DNA from: Microcaldota archaeon
GTDB lineage: Archaea > Micrarchaeota > Micrarchaeia > Micrarchaeales > CABMGC01
Length of the DNA stretch: 15,496 nt
Direction of reading: 5' to 3'
NCBI GenBank assembly: GCA_021835105.1
Contig: JAKBQS010000017.1
Coordinates: 1 to 15,496, forward strand
Positions 1-6,893 of this stretch are shown piece after piece. The notes below the pieces were generated by a model. It was not told the origin of the DNA, searched no databases, and saw nothing but the letters and a program-made list of their open reading frames with translations. Both the position numbers and the translations under genes were made by a program. The first letter of the stretch is position 1; each line of letters begins with the position of its first letter.

Positions 1-1
1 A

Positions 2-184
2 ACTGACAAGGTGCCTGAGCTCGAGAAGCTGATGAAAGAGAATGGCAAGAGCTTCAGGTATAGAGTATTTCCCGGCGCGTATCATGCGTTTTTCAATGAT
101 ACCAGGAAGATGTACAACAAGGAAGCCGCTGCGGAAGCATGGAAAGAGGTTCTCGGCTTCTTTGGAAACGGGAGAGAGGGATAG
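2..184 (+). CDS. Dienelactone hydrolase family protein, 3' end only
   Basis: This is the last 60 codons of a gene that begins before the window, ending in TAG at 182-184. The visible part carries FPGAYHAFFND, which matches the conserved tail motif of dienelactone hydrolases (carboxymethylenebutenolidase-like alpha/beta hydrolases). In that family the His of G-A-x-H is the catalytic-triad histidine. It is followed by the usual N-K-E-A-A-A-E-A-W-K-E-V-L-G-F-F ending helix. Cys and Asp, the other triad members, lie outside the window. The family hydrolyses lactones or esters in the cytoplasm, but the substrate cannot be told from this fragment. The next gene starts 2 nt after the stop, so the two are probably co-transcribed. 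Confidence 0.75.
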   Translation, partial: TDKVPELEKLMKENGKSFRYRVFPGAYHAFFNDTRKMYNKEAAAEAWKEVLGFFGNGREG

Positions 185-186
185 GC

Positions 187-906
187 GTGTACATACAGGA
201 GAGGCTCGAGTGGAAGGATCCTTATATGAAGGATTTTGAAGCAGAGATAACATCGGTAGGCAACGGTTTTGTAACACTCTCGCGCTCCGCATTTTATCCT
301 GGCGGAGGAGGGCAGCCATGCGATGTAGGTTGGATCTCGTACGGGGAGAGAGAGTATGAGGTGACAGGAGTAGAGAAATCAGAGGGAGACTTAAGGCATC
401 TGCTTAAAGCGGCTGATGGGCTTGCAATAGGAGACCGCGTGAAGGGGCGCATAGACTGGGAGAGGAGATATGCACATATGAGGTACCATACAGCAATTCA
501 TGTGCTTGACGGTGTGGTTGAGCTGAGGCATGGGGGAAAAGCTACAGGGAACCAGATATACGCAGACCGGTCAAGGGTGGATTTTGACATGCCTGAGTTG
601 AATAAAGAGATGGCAGAGAAGCTTATCCATGAGGCGCAGGAAGTAATAGATGCCGGGCATGTGGTATCGGCAAAAATCCTCAGCAAGGAAGAAGCCCTCT
701 CCGTACCAAATTTATCTAGGACAGAGAATGGGAGGGAGCTGATGAAGAGCATGGATTCTTTCAGGGTCATAGATATAGAGGGCTTCGATGTCCAGCTTGA
801 TGGAGGCACGCATGTCGCTAATACCAGGGAGGTCGGGAGGATGGAACTCCTAAAGTTTGATAACCGCGGCTCACATAATAAAAGGATTACGTTCATACTT
901 AGGTAG
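187..906 (+). CDS. alaX: AlaX-type alanyl-tRNA editing protein
   Basis: A 239-residue trans-editing enzyme, related to the editing and C-terminal parts of alanyl-tRNA synthetase, that hydrolyses Ser-tRNA-Ala or Gly-tRNA-Ala. Residues 34-47 (SAFYPGGGGQPCD) form the glycine-rich N-terminal motif. H101-x3-H105 is the metal-binding HxxxH motif. D205-G-G-T-H209 is the second ligand motif, where the Cys common in AlaX and AlaRS is replaced by Asp. The length fits medium AlaX (AlaX-M). I chose the GTG at 187 because the family starts just before a W-K-D-P-Y-M-K-D-F-like segment and because it follows the upstream stop by 2 nt, with purine-rich GGGAGAGAGGG before it. The in-frame start at 139 would overlap the upstream gene and adds unrelated residues. 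An ATG at 226 is the alternative. The gene sits between a hydrolase and aCPSF2 in a tight operon. Confidence 0.9.
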   Translation: MYIQERLEWKDPYMKDFEAEITSVGNGFVTLSRSAFYPGGGGQPCDVGWISYGEREYEVTGVEKSEGDLRHLLKAADGLAIGDRVKGRIDWERRYAHMRYHTAIHVLDGVVELRHGGKATGNQIYADRSRVDFDMPELNKEMAEKLIHEAQEVIDAGHVVSAKILSKEEALSVPNLSRTENGRELMKSMDSFRVIDIEGFDVQLDGGTHVANTREVGRMELLKFDNRGSHNKRITFILR

Positions 907-916
907 TGTTGGTTTA

Positions 917-2167
917 TTGCACATACGCTTTCTTGGAGGAGCTTCCGAGGTTGGCAGGTCAGGGATACTTGTCAGGGACTCGAAGACCTTCCTATTTGAC
1001 TATGGAGTTAAGATAGATGACAAGCCAGAGTATCCTCTCCCTTCCGGGAGGATAGATGCGTTTATGCTCAGCCATGCGCATCTGGACCACAGTGGCTTCT
1101 CTCCGTTTCTCTACCATGATTCCATGCCGCCCACATACTGCACAGAGCCCACGATGAGGCTTGCGGAGCTTCTCATAGAGGACTCCATGAAGATAGCAAG
1201 GAGCGAACACTACAGCATGCGTTTCCACAGCAGGCAGCTTAAGGATCTTCTCCAGAGATACTCCCCCCACGCATATGGGGAGAGCATAGACTTTGGAGAT
1301 TATGAGATAACGCTGCACGATGCAGGGCACATCTGCGGCAGCGCGATAACATCGGTTGAGAGGCGGAAGGACGGGAAGAGGATAGTATATACGGGCGATT
1401 TCAAGCTCTCGCCGCAACTCCTGCAGAACGGAGCAGAGGTCGTAAAGAGCGATGTCCTGATAATGGAATCGACATATGCGACAAAGGAGCATGGAAACAG
1501 GGAGGAGCTTGCAAAGTCTTTTATAGAGGGAATAAAGGAGACCATCGAGAACGGAGGTACAGCGCTTGTCCCGGTCTTTGCCGTAGGAAGGAGCCAGGAG
1601 ATACTTGCGCTGATACACAAGAACGGCCTCTCTGGAAAGACCTTCCTGGACGGGATGGCGAGATCCGCTACTGAGATAGTTATACGCAATGGGGAGTTCA
1701 TACACAACAGCGGCATGCTTGAGGAGGCACTTGAGACTGTAACTGTTATAGAGAGGGAGCATCACAGGTCGAGGGCGCTTGAGGGAGGCAATATTATTCT
1801 CACCACTTCAGGGATGCTGAGCGGAGGGCCAGTGCTGAGCTACATAACCAAGCTTAACAAGGAATCCAGGATATTCCTTACGGGTTATCAGGTGGAGGGC
1901 ACGAACGGAAGGAGGCTAATTAATGGAGAGCCCATAATGCTTGGAACAAGGAAGTACAGGGTGGAGACCCCGTTTGCGATGTATGATTTCTCTGCGCATT
2001 CAGGCATGGAAGATCTTCACGAATACGCGAGAAGAAGCAATCCTGAGGCAATAATGTGCGTGCACGGAAGCCCTGAGAATACAGCGGCATTGGCGGAGGG
2101 ACTTAAGGAGGAGGGATTCGACGCCTATGCACCGGTAAATGGCGACGAGATAAAGATAGACCTATGA
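917..2167 (+). CDS. beta-CASP metallo-beta-lactamase RNase, aCPSF2-like
   Basis: A 416-residue RNA-processing nuclease of the CPSF/beta-CASP family. Metallo-beta-lactamase ligands are all visible: H53-x-H55-x-D57-H58 (SHAHLDHSG), H138 (DAGHICGSA) and D161 (YTGDFK). beta-CASP motifs follow: motif A E184 (LIMESTYA), motif B H361 (YDFSAHSG) and motif C H383 (CVHGSPEN). The Rossmann-like insert with PVFAVGRSQEIL lies at about 218-230. There are no N-terminal KH domains, which separates it from aCPSF1 and matches the shorter aCPSF2 group; aRNase J is the other relative. Members act on RNA in the cytoplasm as endo- or exonucleases. The TTG at 917 is the best start because it lies directly before the conserved HIRFLGGASEVGRS and 10 nt after the alaX stop. 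The first in-frame start at 857 would overlap alaX by 50 nt. Confidence 0.88.
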   Translation: MHIRFLGGASEVGRSGILVRDSKTFLFDYGVKIDDKPEYPLPSGRIDAFMLSHAHLDHSGFSPFLYHDSMPPTYCTEPTMRLAELLIEDSMKIARSEHYSMRFHSRQLKDLLQRYSPHAYGESIDFGDYEITLHDAGHICGSAITSVERRKDGKRIVYTGDFKLSPQLLQNGAEVVKSDVLIMESTYATKEHGNREELAKSFIEGIKETIENGGTALVPVFAVGRSQEILALIHKNGLSGKTFLDGMARSATEIVIRNGEFIHNSGMLEEALETVTVIEREHHRSRALEGGNIILTTSGMLSGGPVLSYITKLNKESRIFLTGYQVEGTNGRRLINGEPIMLGTRKYRVETPFAMYDFSAHSGMEDLHEYARRSNPEAIMCVHGSPENTAALAEGLKEEGFDAYAPVNGDEIKIDL

Positions 2168-2194
2168 TCCGCTACGCTAATGGATATGCCTTAT

Positions 2195-2227
2195 ATGCGC
2201 ATGTGGAATAATGCGCATGCATAAAAA
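2195..2227. terminator. Hairpin plus T-run between convergent genes
   Basis: Two copies of the self-complementary octamer ATGCGCAT (2195-2202 and 2211-2218) can pair as an 8-bp stem with an 8-nt loop. On the minus strand a run of six T (2222-2227) lies 15 nt beyond the ssb stop and just before the stem, which fits T-tract termination in archaea for ssb. On the plus strand the hairpin follows the aCPSF2 stop by 27 nt but has no T-run after it. Because each octamer is itself palindromic, a protein-binding role is also possible. Confidence 0.45.
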
Positions 2228-2241
2228 ACGCTCTTGATTCT

Positions 2242-2604
2242 CTACTCTTCAGGATCCATTGAGGCGAGGTCGTCATCAGCTTCGGAGAATTCCTCCTTTG
2301 CACTGCCCTTGCCCTTCTCCTTGACTTCTATCTTTCCGAACTTTCCCGTAGAGAGCTGTGGTGTGCCCCTGAATTCGCTTACATAGCAGTTGCTGAGCCT
2401 TACCTTGTCTCCTACGTCTACGCTGTTTATGTCGTTGCCCCAGAGGGATATCGATATGCGTCCAGTGTCGTCTTTCAGGACTGCATGGGCCACGTTTACC
2501 CTCTTCCCGTATTTTGTTATGACTTCCTTAGGCTCGTCCTTTTCCACTACCTCTGCCTCTATTTCAACATTTGAGATTCCTGCTTTAAGTTCGCTTATTT
2601 TCAT
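2242..2604 (-). CDS. ssb: Single-stranded DNA-binding protein, single OB fold
   Basis: A 120-residue protein with one RPA-like OB fold, resembling the Sulfolobus SSB type. The order is typical: KISELKAG at the start, a V-E-K-D-E-P-K-E-V strand, D-D-T-G-R-I-S-I-S-L-W-G at about 46-57 (the DETG...LW signature with its DNA-stacking Trp), then V-G-D-K-V-R-L-S-N-C-Y and F-R-G-T-P-Q-L-S-T-G-K-F-G. The last 20 or so residues are a flexible acidic tail (EEFSEADDDLASMDPEE), comparable to the acidic tips of SSBs that recruit partners. It should coat ssDNA in replication and repair. The ATG at 2602-2604 has GTGATC just upstream, which matches the archaeal anti-SD, although the spacing is short. It has its own promoter and converges with aCPSF2. 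Confidence 0.88.
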   Translation of the reverse strand: MKISELKAGISNVEIEAEVVEKDEPKEVITKYGKRVNVAHAVLKDDTGRISISLWGNDINSVDVGDKVRLSNCYVSEFRGTPQLSTGKFGKIEVKEKGKGSAKEEFSEADDDLASMDPEE

Positions 2605-2620
2605 AAGATCACTAAGAGTA

Positions 2621-2668
2621 TGAATTAGAAATTCAGATTATTATAATAATAGATAGTTATATTAAGCT
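2621..2668 (-). promoter_or_regulatory. ssb promoter with inverted repeat in the leader
   Basis: Read on the minus strand, AGCTTAATATAACT (2655-2668) is a TATA-like box about 55 nt before the ssb ATG, which would place the transcript start near 2635. A perfect inverted repeat TGAATT-AGA-AATTCA (2621-2635) lies right at that predicted start. Promoter and start are inferred from sequence only. Confidence 0.4.
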
Positions 2669-2749
2669 TTGTTGCATTCGGAGATCCGTGTACAGCTTAT
2701 GCAGTAGCAGATGCACGGCCAGAGCCGATGCAAATGCGTCCCTGCCCCC

Positions 2750-3919
2750 TTACCCCTTCTTTTTATAGAAGAAGTAGAGAAGCGCGGCAACTATTACTAT
2801 TACCACTATTATTGCAATTACCAGCCCGAGGTTGCCGGAAGATGAGCTTGTGGGCTGTGTCGTTGATGTGGTATTTGAAGGCTGTGGAGATGTAGTAGTA
2901 GGAGCGGCGAGTGCTGCAGTCTTGGTAAGGAATACCCATACTACAGGTTTGTAGAACTCGTTGTTTACAAGTGTTGTGCTGTTCGTGTACTCCCATTTGT
3001 CGGCAAACGTATACTTCCCGCCCACATAAGCAGTGCCGTTGTAATTTCCACCCAGATATGTCCAGGTTGTCGTTGCGCTTGAATTCGGCAGGCGGAGAAC
3101 AGTGATTATCGGATCCGGAGCCCTGCTTGCATTTACAAAGGATATTGTAGGTGTTATCAACCCGTTCACCGCAAAGGCGTACGCCCCTGTAGGCGTATAT
3201 CCGGACATGTTCTGCGGAACTGATAATGATGTTGGAACATTGAAGAATACGACTGAGAAGTTATACTGTGATTCCAGCACGTTATCCACAAGTGCATATG
3301 TACCCGGTCTTATCTCCACGCCGTTGCCGTTTCCCAGGCTTATGTTCGCGCCTGTCGATGCGTTTATTATTATCGATCCCTTCTGCACTACTGGAAATAC
3401 TGTCAGGTTTTGTGCGATTGTAGTAGTGTTGTGCGATGTGGTATTTGTGGTTGTAGTCGTTTTCGATGTGGTTGTGTTGGTGGTGGTCGTGGTGTTTTTG
3501 GTTGTGTTTTTGGAAGATTGCTTGGAGAGAACGTCTATGGAGAGCAGTGCAGGTGCCGAAGATGGGTCATCGCCCGTAGCGACTATCGATGCAGTATACT
3601 TTCCTGGAGTTGCAGATGAAGATGCAGATACGGTAAGCGTTCCCGAGTATGTAGGGTCAGCGTAGCTATTTGAGAAGGATAGGCTTACACCTTCAGATGC
3701 TAGTGCAGATGCATTCGATGCCGATATCGTGGTTCCCCATGGAGACCCGCTGGCAAGCTTTACCGTGTATGCTACAAGCGCATTTGAGCCCTGATATAGC
3801 GAGACGGAAGAGGCGTTAAGCGAGATTGATGAGGTGCCTATGCCGTTTGCGGCATACGACTGGATGGCAAGGAATGCCATGCTTATTACAAATATCCGGA
3901 TATACGTAGTCCTGTCCAT
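2750..3919 (-). CDS. Membrane-anchored Thr/Ser/Asn-rich surface protein
   Basis: A 389-residue secreted protein of no recognised family. Residues 1-24 form a signal peptide with a hydrophobic core (FVISMAFLAIQSYA). About 28-131 is an Ig-like beta-sandwich ending A-T-P-G-K-Y-T-A-S-I-V-A. About 137-167 is a low-complexity linker of N-T-T and T-T-T units. About 170-335 is a second beta-rich globular region. About 340-361 is a Pro/Thr/Ser stalk, 364-384 a single transmembrane helix, and the protein ends in KKKG. I count about 17 N-x-S/T sequons, so heavy N-glycosylation on the outer face is likely. The build resembles archaeal S-layer or stalk proteins. Its C-terminal anchor closely resembles that of the large surface protein at 10012-13029. 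No catalytic motif was seen, and adhesion or envelope structure is a guess. Confidence 0.75.
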   Translation of the reverse strand: MDRTTYIRIFVISMAFLAIQSYAANGIGTSSISLNASSVSLYQGSNALVAYTVKLASGSPWGTTISASNASALASEGVSLSFSNSYADPTYSGTLTVSASSSATPGKYTASIVATGDDPSSAPALLSIDVLSKQSSKNTTKNTTTTTNTTTSKTTTTTNTTSHNTTTIAQNLTVFPVVQKGSIIINASTGANISLGNGNGVEIRPGTYALVDNVLESQYNFSVVFFNVPTSLSVPQNMSGYTPTGAYAFAVNGLITPTISFVNASRAPDPIITVLRLPNSSATTTWTYLGGNYNGTAYVGGKYTFADKWEYTNSTTLVNNEFYKPVVWVFLTKTAALAAPTTTSPQPSNTTSTTQPTSSSSGNLGLVIAIIVVIVIVAALLYFFYKKKG

Positions 3920-3947
3920 TGATATCTATCGGATTTCGTTAGTTAGC

Positions 3948-3979
3948 ACTATAAAGCTTTTGAGTGTGGGCTTATAAGC
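3948..3979 (-). promoter_or_regulatory. Promoter of the surface protein gene, with palindrome
   Basis: On the minus strand AAGCTTTATAGT contains a TATA-like box (about 3950-3957), placed so that transcription would begin about 5-10 nt before the ATG at 3919, giving a near-leaderless mRNA. About 13 nt further upstream is a perfect 10-bp palindrome, GCTTATAAGC (3970-3979), which could be a regulator site or a second TATA element. Confidence 0.4.
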
Positions 3980-4018
3980 AGGTAAATAGTTTATACGCAC
4001 TTATAACCCATGCGGAGG

Positions 4019-4879
4019 CTATATCGAGAGCAGTATTATGCCGCATAAGGCAGCTGCTATTCCCACAACTTGGTTCTTTGATGGCCTCTCCTTTAGAAAG
4101 AGGATCACTATTGAGACGGTTATTACCGGCGAAGCTGCGGCTATAGGTGCGACTATCACAGCGTAGGACTGGGTTATGCCTATGCTGTATGCTATTATTG
4201 ATATTACGTATATTATCCCGAGCCAGAGCAGGGGCTTCCTCTCATCCTTCTTTAGGGAGATGTCTATGCCCTTGCTCCTTGCATAGATCATCACGAAAAT
4301 AGCTATAAGGATTGAATTTAGTATCGTAGGGAGGAGCCATCCCAACTGGATTATCAGCACATTGAGGATGAAGAACCCAAGGCCGAAGCCAAGTGCAGAT
4401 ATGAATGCGATGTCGGCTCCGAGCGCCCTCTTCCTGCGCTTCATGCTACGCGCACCCTCCAGCTTGAATGACGCGAGAGCCGTTCCGGCAATCGCGAGGG
4501 CTATGCCAATGTACTGAAGCTGGCCTGCACTCTCCCCGAGGAGGAGCAGGCTTAGTATTACAGTGAATGCAGCCCAGGAAGCAGAGATTGGAGAGACTAT
4601 CGATATCTCCCCTATCTTCATCGCCTCGAAGAACGCTACAGCGGAGAGCGTGAGTATTGCCGCGTCAGCAAGCTGGAGGAAGAGGTAGTATGCAGATATC
4701 TGGGGCACTTTGTATATGAAGGCTAGGGCGAGAAGCAGCACTATCCCTGGGAACTGGCTCCATGCGGCGATCTTGAGGGATCCCTGCTCCTTGGAGATTA
4801 TGCCTGATAACGTATCTCCGACTCCCCAGCCAAGCATGGCTACAAGTCCTAGAAGTATGCCGTAATGGAGCAGGTACAT
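4019..4879 (-). CDS. EamA/DMT-superfamily transporter
   Basis: A 286-residue integral membrane protein with about ten hydrophobic helices arranged as two EamA repeats of five. Repeat 1 runs over about 5-140 and ends S-A-S-W-A-A-F-T-V-I-L-S-L-L-L-L-G-E-S. Repeat 2 covers about 150-286 and contains the matching A-A-S-P-V-I-T-V-S-I-V-I-L-F-L-K-E-R-P, the conserved helix-9/E-R junction of the drug/metabolite transporter superfamily. A basic loop (MKRRKRALG) joins the halves. Such proteins export or exchange small metabolites or amino acids; the substrate cannot be read here. I preferred the ATG at 4877-4879 over the in-frame GTG at 4888 because GGTGA sits 4 nt before it (about 4885-4889). It is divergent from the small membrane protein at 4987. 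Confidence 0.85.
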   Translation of the reverse strand: MYLLHYGILLGLVAMLGWGVGDTLSGIISKEQGSLKIAAWSQFPGIVLLLALAFIYKVPQISAYYLFLQLADAAILTLSAVAFFEAMKIGEISIVSPISASWAAFTVILSLLLLGESAGQLQYIGIALAIAGTALASFKLEGARSMKRRKRALGADIAFISALGFGLGFFILNVLIIQLGWLLPTILNSILIAIFVMIYARSKGIDISLKKDERKPLLWLGIIYVISIIAYSIGITQSYAVIVAPIAAASPVITVSIVILFLKERPSKNQVVGIAAALCGIILLSI

Positions 4880-4941
4880 TGATCTCACCGTTCATTTTGG
4901 ATGCACAGATACGCTCTGCGCTTTCTGAAGCGCCGGTTGAT

Positions 4942-4958
4942 AACAATTAATAATTGTT
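4942..4958. promoter_or_regulatory. Perfect palindrome in a divergent promoter
   Basis: AACAATTA-A-TAATTGTT is a perfect inverted repeat with 8-bp arms around one central base (4950). It sits between the EamA transporter (-) and the small membrane protein (+). Its AT-rich centre lies about where a TATA box would serve either direction: starts near 4924 for the minus gene (about 45-nt leader) and near 4976 for the plus gene (about 11-nt leader). A second TATA-like string, CTTATATATAG (4964-4974), lies nearer the plus gene. Dual operator/promoter use is inferred. Confidence 0.5.
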
Positions 4959-4986
4959 TTACACTTATATATAGGGAGCGGATTTG

Positions 4987-5499
4987 ATGTTTGGAAAGGA
5001 TGGCAATTCCGGGAAGGCGCCCGAAGAGCCGATGGATGAGGTAGATAGGGAATATAGGGGCATGCTTAATAAGGAACCGTACGCAGAGAAGACCGGTGCA
5101 GCCTCAGGAAACGAGGAGGCCCTGTCCGAGGCATTCGCAAGGGCTTATGGCGTTGGCGACAAGAATTATTCCAAGATAAGCACGATGAGCGTGGTTGTGC
5201 TTGGTCTGGTCGCCCTGCTCTCCAATGTGGGCATAGGCCTTGCCATCGCATTTATCGGGCTTCCGAATATTGTGGTCCTTGCCTGGCTAGTCCTTATAGG
5301 ATTAGGTTTCGTAATCTCGATTCTAAAGCTCAGGAAGGGGGGAAATTCGGCATCCTCGGCTTATCTCCTCTCCTTCACATCCGTACTTGTGGTGGGATAC
5401 GTTGCCAGCTTATTCATAGGCGCGCTTTCCATATTAGGCAATATCGCAGGTTTCTTCTTCGCGTATTACATGCTAAGGGCAAGGGATATGATAGCTTAG
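4987..5499 (+). CDS. Small four-helix membrane protein, unknown function
   Basis: I do not recognise this 170-residue protein. The first 60 or so residues are hydrophilic, charged and probably cytoplasmic and partly disordered. They are followed by about four transmembrane segments at roughly 67-90, 93-114, 124-146 and 147-164, with a short basic loop (LKLRKGGNSAS) between the second and third. There are no Cys, His-rich or catalytic motifs. The ATG at 4987 is preferred; a TTG directly before it (4984) would add one residue. GGGAG at 4974-4978 may be the ribosome-binding site. It shares a palindromic divergent promoter region with the EamA transporter, so common regulation or a related transport role is possible but unproven. 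It converges with the aminotransferase, 49 nt away. Confidence 0.75.
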   Translation: MFGKDGNSGKAPEEPMDEVDREYRGMLNKEPYAEKTGAASGNEEALSEAFARAYGVGDKNYSKISTMSVVVLGLVALLSNVGIGLAIAFIGLPNIVVLAWLVLIGLGFVISILKLRKGGNSASSAYLLSFTSVLVVGYVASLFIGALSILGNIAGFFFAYYMLRARDMIA

Positions 5500-5548
5500 G
5501 TGGAACAGGAACTCAGAGTCTCGGGTTTGGTTCTCGCAGGATGTGCAT

Positions 5549-6796
5549 TTACTTCCTTGCTAGTATCGGAGGGTATAACCTTCCACCGCGCTGCCTTGAT
5601 GCGCACTCTTCGTTTATCTTGCCTATCGCGTATTCAAGGGTCTCTTTGGGAGGCAGCGCGACTATCCTGAAGTGCGATGGCTCGCCGAATCCTGATCCGC
5701 GGGTAAGCTGTATGCCATGCTTCTCGAGCATTGTATCGATGAAATCCTTGTCGCTGCCGAAGCGCAAGGATTTAAAGTCCATCTTAGGGAATATGTAGAA
5801 AGAGCCCTTTGGCCTCACCACGCTTATGCTCGGGTTCTTCATCAGCATATCCGTAGCGAAGTTCACTCTTTTTTCAATCTCCCTGGTAAGTGCATTTATC
5901 GCCTTTGTATGCTCGCGTATGTTTCCTATCGCCTCGGCCGCTGCGTGCTGGGATGGGGTGTTTATGCAGAGCCTTACAAGGGCATACTCCTCAAGCTTCT
6001 GCTTCAGCCTGGCTGATACCTTATCTTCGCCTGGCACAAGCATGAATCCTACCCGCAGGCCGGTAGAGAGATAGTTCTTTGATATCCCGTTTAGTATTAT
6101 ATGCGGCACACCCTTTGCCACCTGGGCAAGGCTGGTGAACTCGGTGCCATTGTATATTATTTCGTCGTATATCTCGTCGCTTACCAGTATTATGTCATGC
6201 TCGTTCGCAATCTGAACCAGCCTCTCGAGCTCCTTCCTCTCAGTTACGGCGCCGGTAGGATTGTTTGGGTTTGTGAGGAGCATGTATTTTATCCCCTTCC
6301 TTGCCCTCTTGAGTTTCTTCTCGAGGCTCTCGAGGTTAAGCGACCATCCTGAATCGAAATCATATGCGCCTTCTATTACGGATCCTCCTTCCACTCTTAT
6401 CCTTGGAGAGTACTGTGCATAGTAAGGCCTGAAGAAGACCGCCCTGTCTCCGTGGTCTATGAGCATGTTGTTAAGGAAGAGGAGCGCCTCTGAGACTCCT
6501 GCGGTAACTATAACGCTCTCCTCTGCTGCATCTACATCGTACATGTACTTGTATCTTGAGAGTATCGCGTCCTTGAGTTCCTTCTCCCCTGACGCCCTTG
6601 AGTAGGTCGTCTTTCCTGACCTGAGGGCATCAACGTATGCGTCTATTATGTATTTCGGAGTGGGAAAGTAGTGCGGAGGGTCTCCCCTGTTAAGCTTTAC
6701 GACGCGCATCCCTTTTGCCTTGAGCTCGCTTGCCCTTCTCTCCGTCTCCAGAATAACATTCTTCACATGCCTGCTTCTCCTTGAGAATAATGCCAT
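5549..6796 (-). CDS. PLP-dependent aminotransferase, class I/II
   Basis: A 415-residue fold-type I aminotransferase of the aspartate/alanine/aromatic group. Visible landmarks are A99-G-V-S (phosphate-binding turn), N176-P-N-N-P-T-G, D207 with Y210 (VSDEIYDEI, cofactor pyridine contact), K240 in S-K-N-Y (the Schiff-base lysine), R248 in G-L-R-V-G-F and R377 (FRIVALPP), the arginine that binds the substrate carboxylate. It would transfer amino groups between an amino acid and 2-oxoglutarate or pyruvate in the cytoplasm; the specific substrate is not readable. The ATG at 6794-6796 is chosen. A GTG at 6808 adds four residues and would be almost exactly at the predicted transcript start, so a leaderless GTG start is a real alternative. 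The final 20 or so residues (from C398) are a basic tail. Confidence 0.88.
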   Translation of the reverse strand: MALFSRRSRHVKNVILETERRASELKAKGMRVVKLNRGDPPHYFPTPKYIIDAYVDALRSGKTTYSRASGEKELKDAILSRYKYMYDVDAAEESVIVTAGVSEALLFLNNMLIDHGDRAVFFRPYYAQYSPRIRVEGGSVIEGAYDFDSGWSLNLESLEKKLKRARKGIKYMLLTNPNNPTGAVTERKELERLVQIANEHDIILVSDEIYDEIIYNGTEFTSLAQVAKGVPHIILNGISKNYLSTGLRVGFMLVPGEDKVSARLKQKLEEYALVRLCINTPSQHAAAEAIGNIREHTKAINALTREIEKRVNFATDMLMKNPSISVVRPKGSFYIFPKMDFKSLRFGSDKDFIDTMLEKHGIQLTRGSGFGEPSHFRIVALPPKETLEYAIGKINEECASRQRGGRLYPPILARK

Positions 6797-6827
6797 GCAA
6801 ATAACCACAATTAGGTTTCATTGCGCC

Positions 6828-6836
6828 TTTTAATAT
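6828..6836 (-). promoter_or_regulatory. TATA-like box of the aminotransferase gene
   Basis: On the minus strand ATATTAAAA lies 32-40 nt before the ATG at 6796. With the usual archaeal spacing of about 25 nt it predicts a start close to 6808, giving a leader of 0-12 nt. No strong Shine-Dalgarno site is seen, which agrees with near-leaderless translation. Confidence 0.4.
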
Positions 6837-6893
6837 GCCGAGTTGCACTTCGTCTTTTGTCAAATCGCATTCGCGCATGCCTGCATGGCGGCA

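Noticed and set aside
139..186. Upstream extension of alaX to an ATG at 139
   Set aside because: It overlaps the hydrolase gene in another frame and adds residues foreign to AlaX; the GTG at 187 fits the family N-terminus.
992..1765. A 257-residue minus-strand frame opposite aCPSF2
   Set aside because: No family features, and it lies wholly within a gene whose motifs are fully conserved.
3102..3665. A long plus-strand frame rich in Val, Phe and Asp opposite the surface protein
   Set aside because: It is the mirror of the N-T-T-rich coding region. Its V-V-V runs come from reading Thr and Asn codons backwards.
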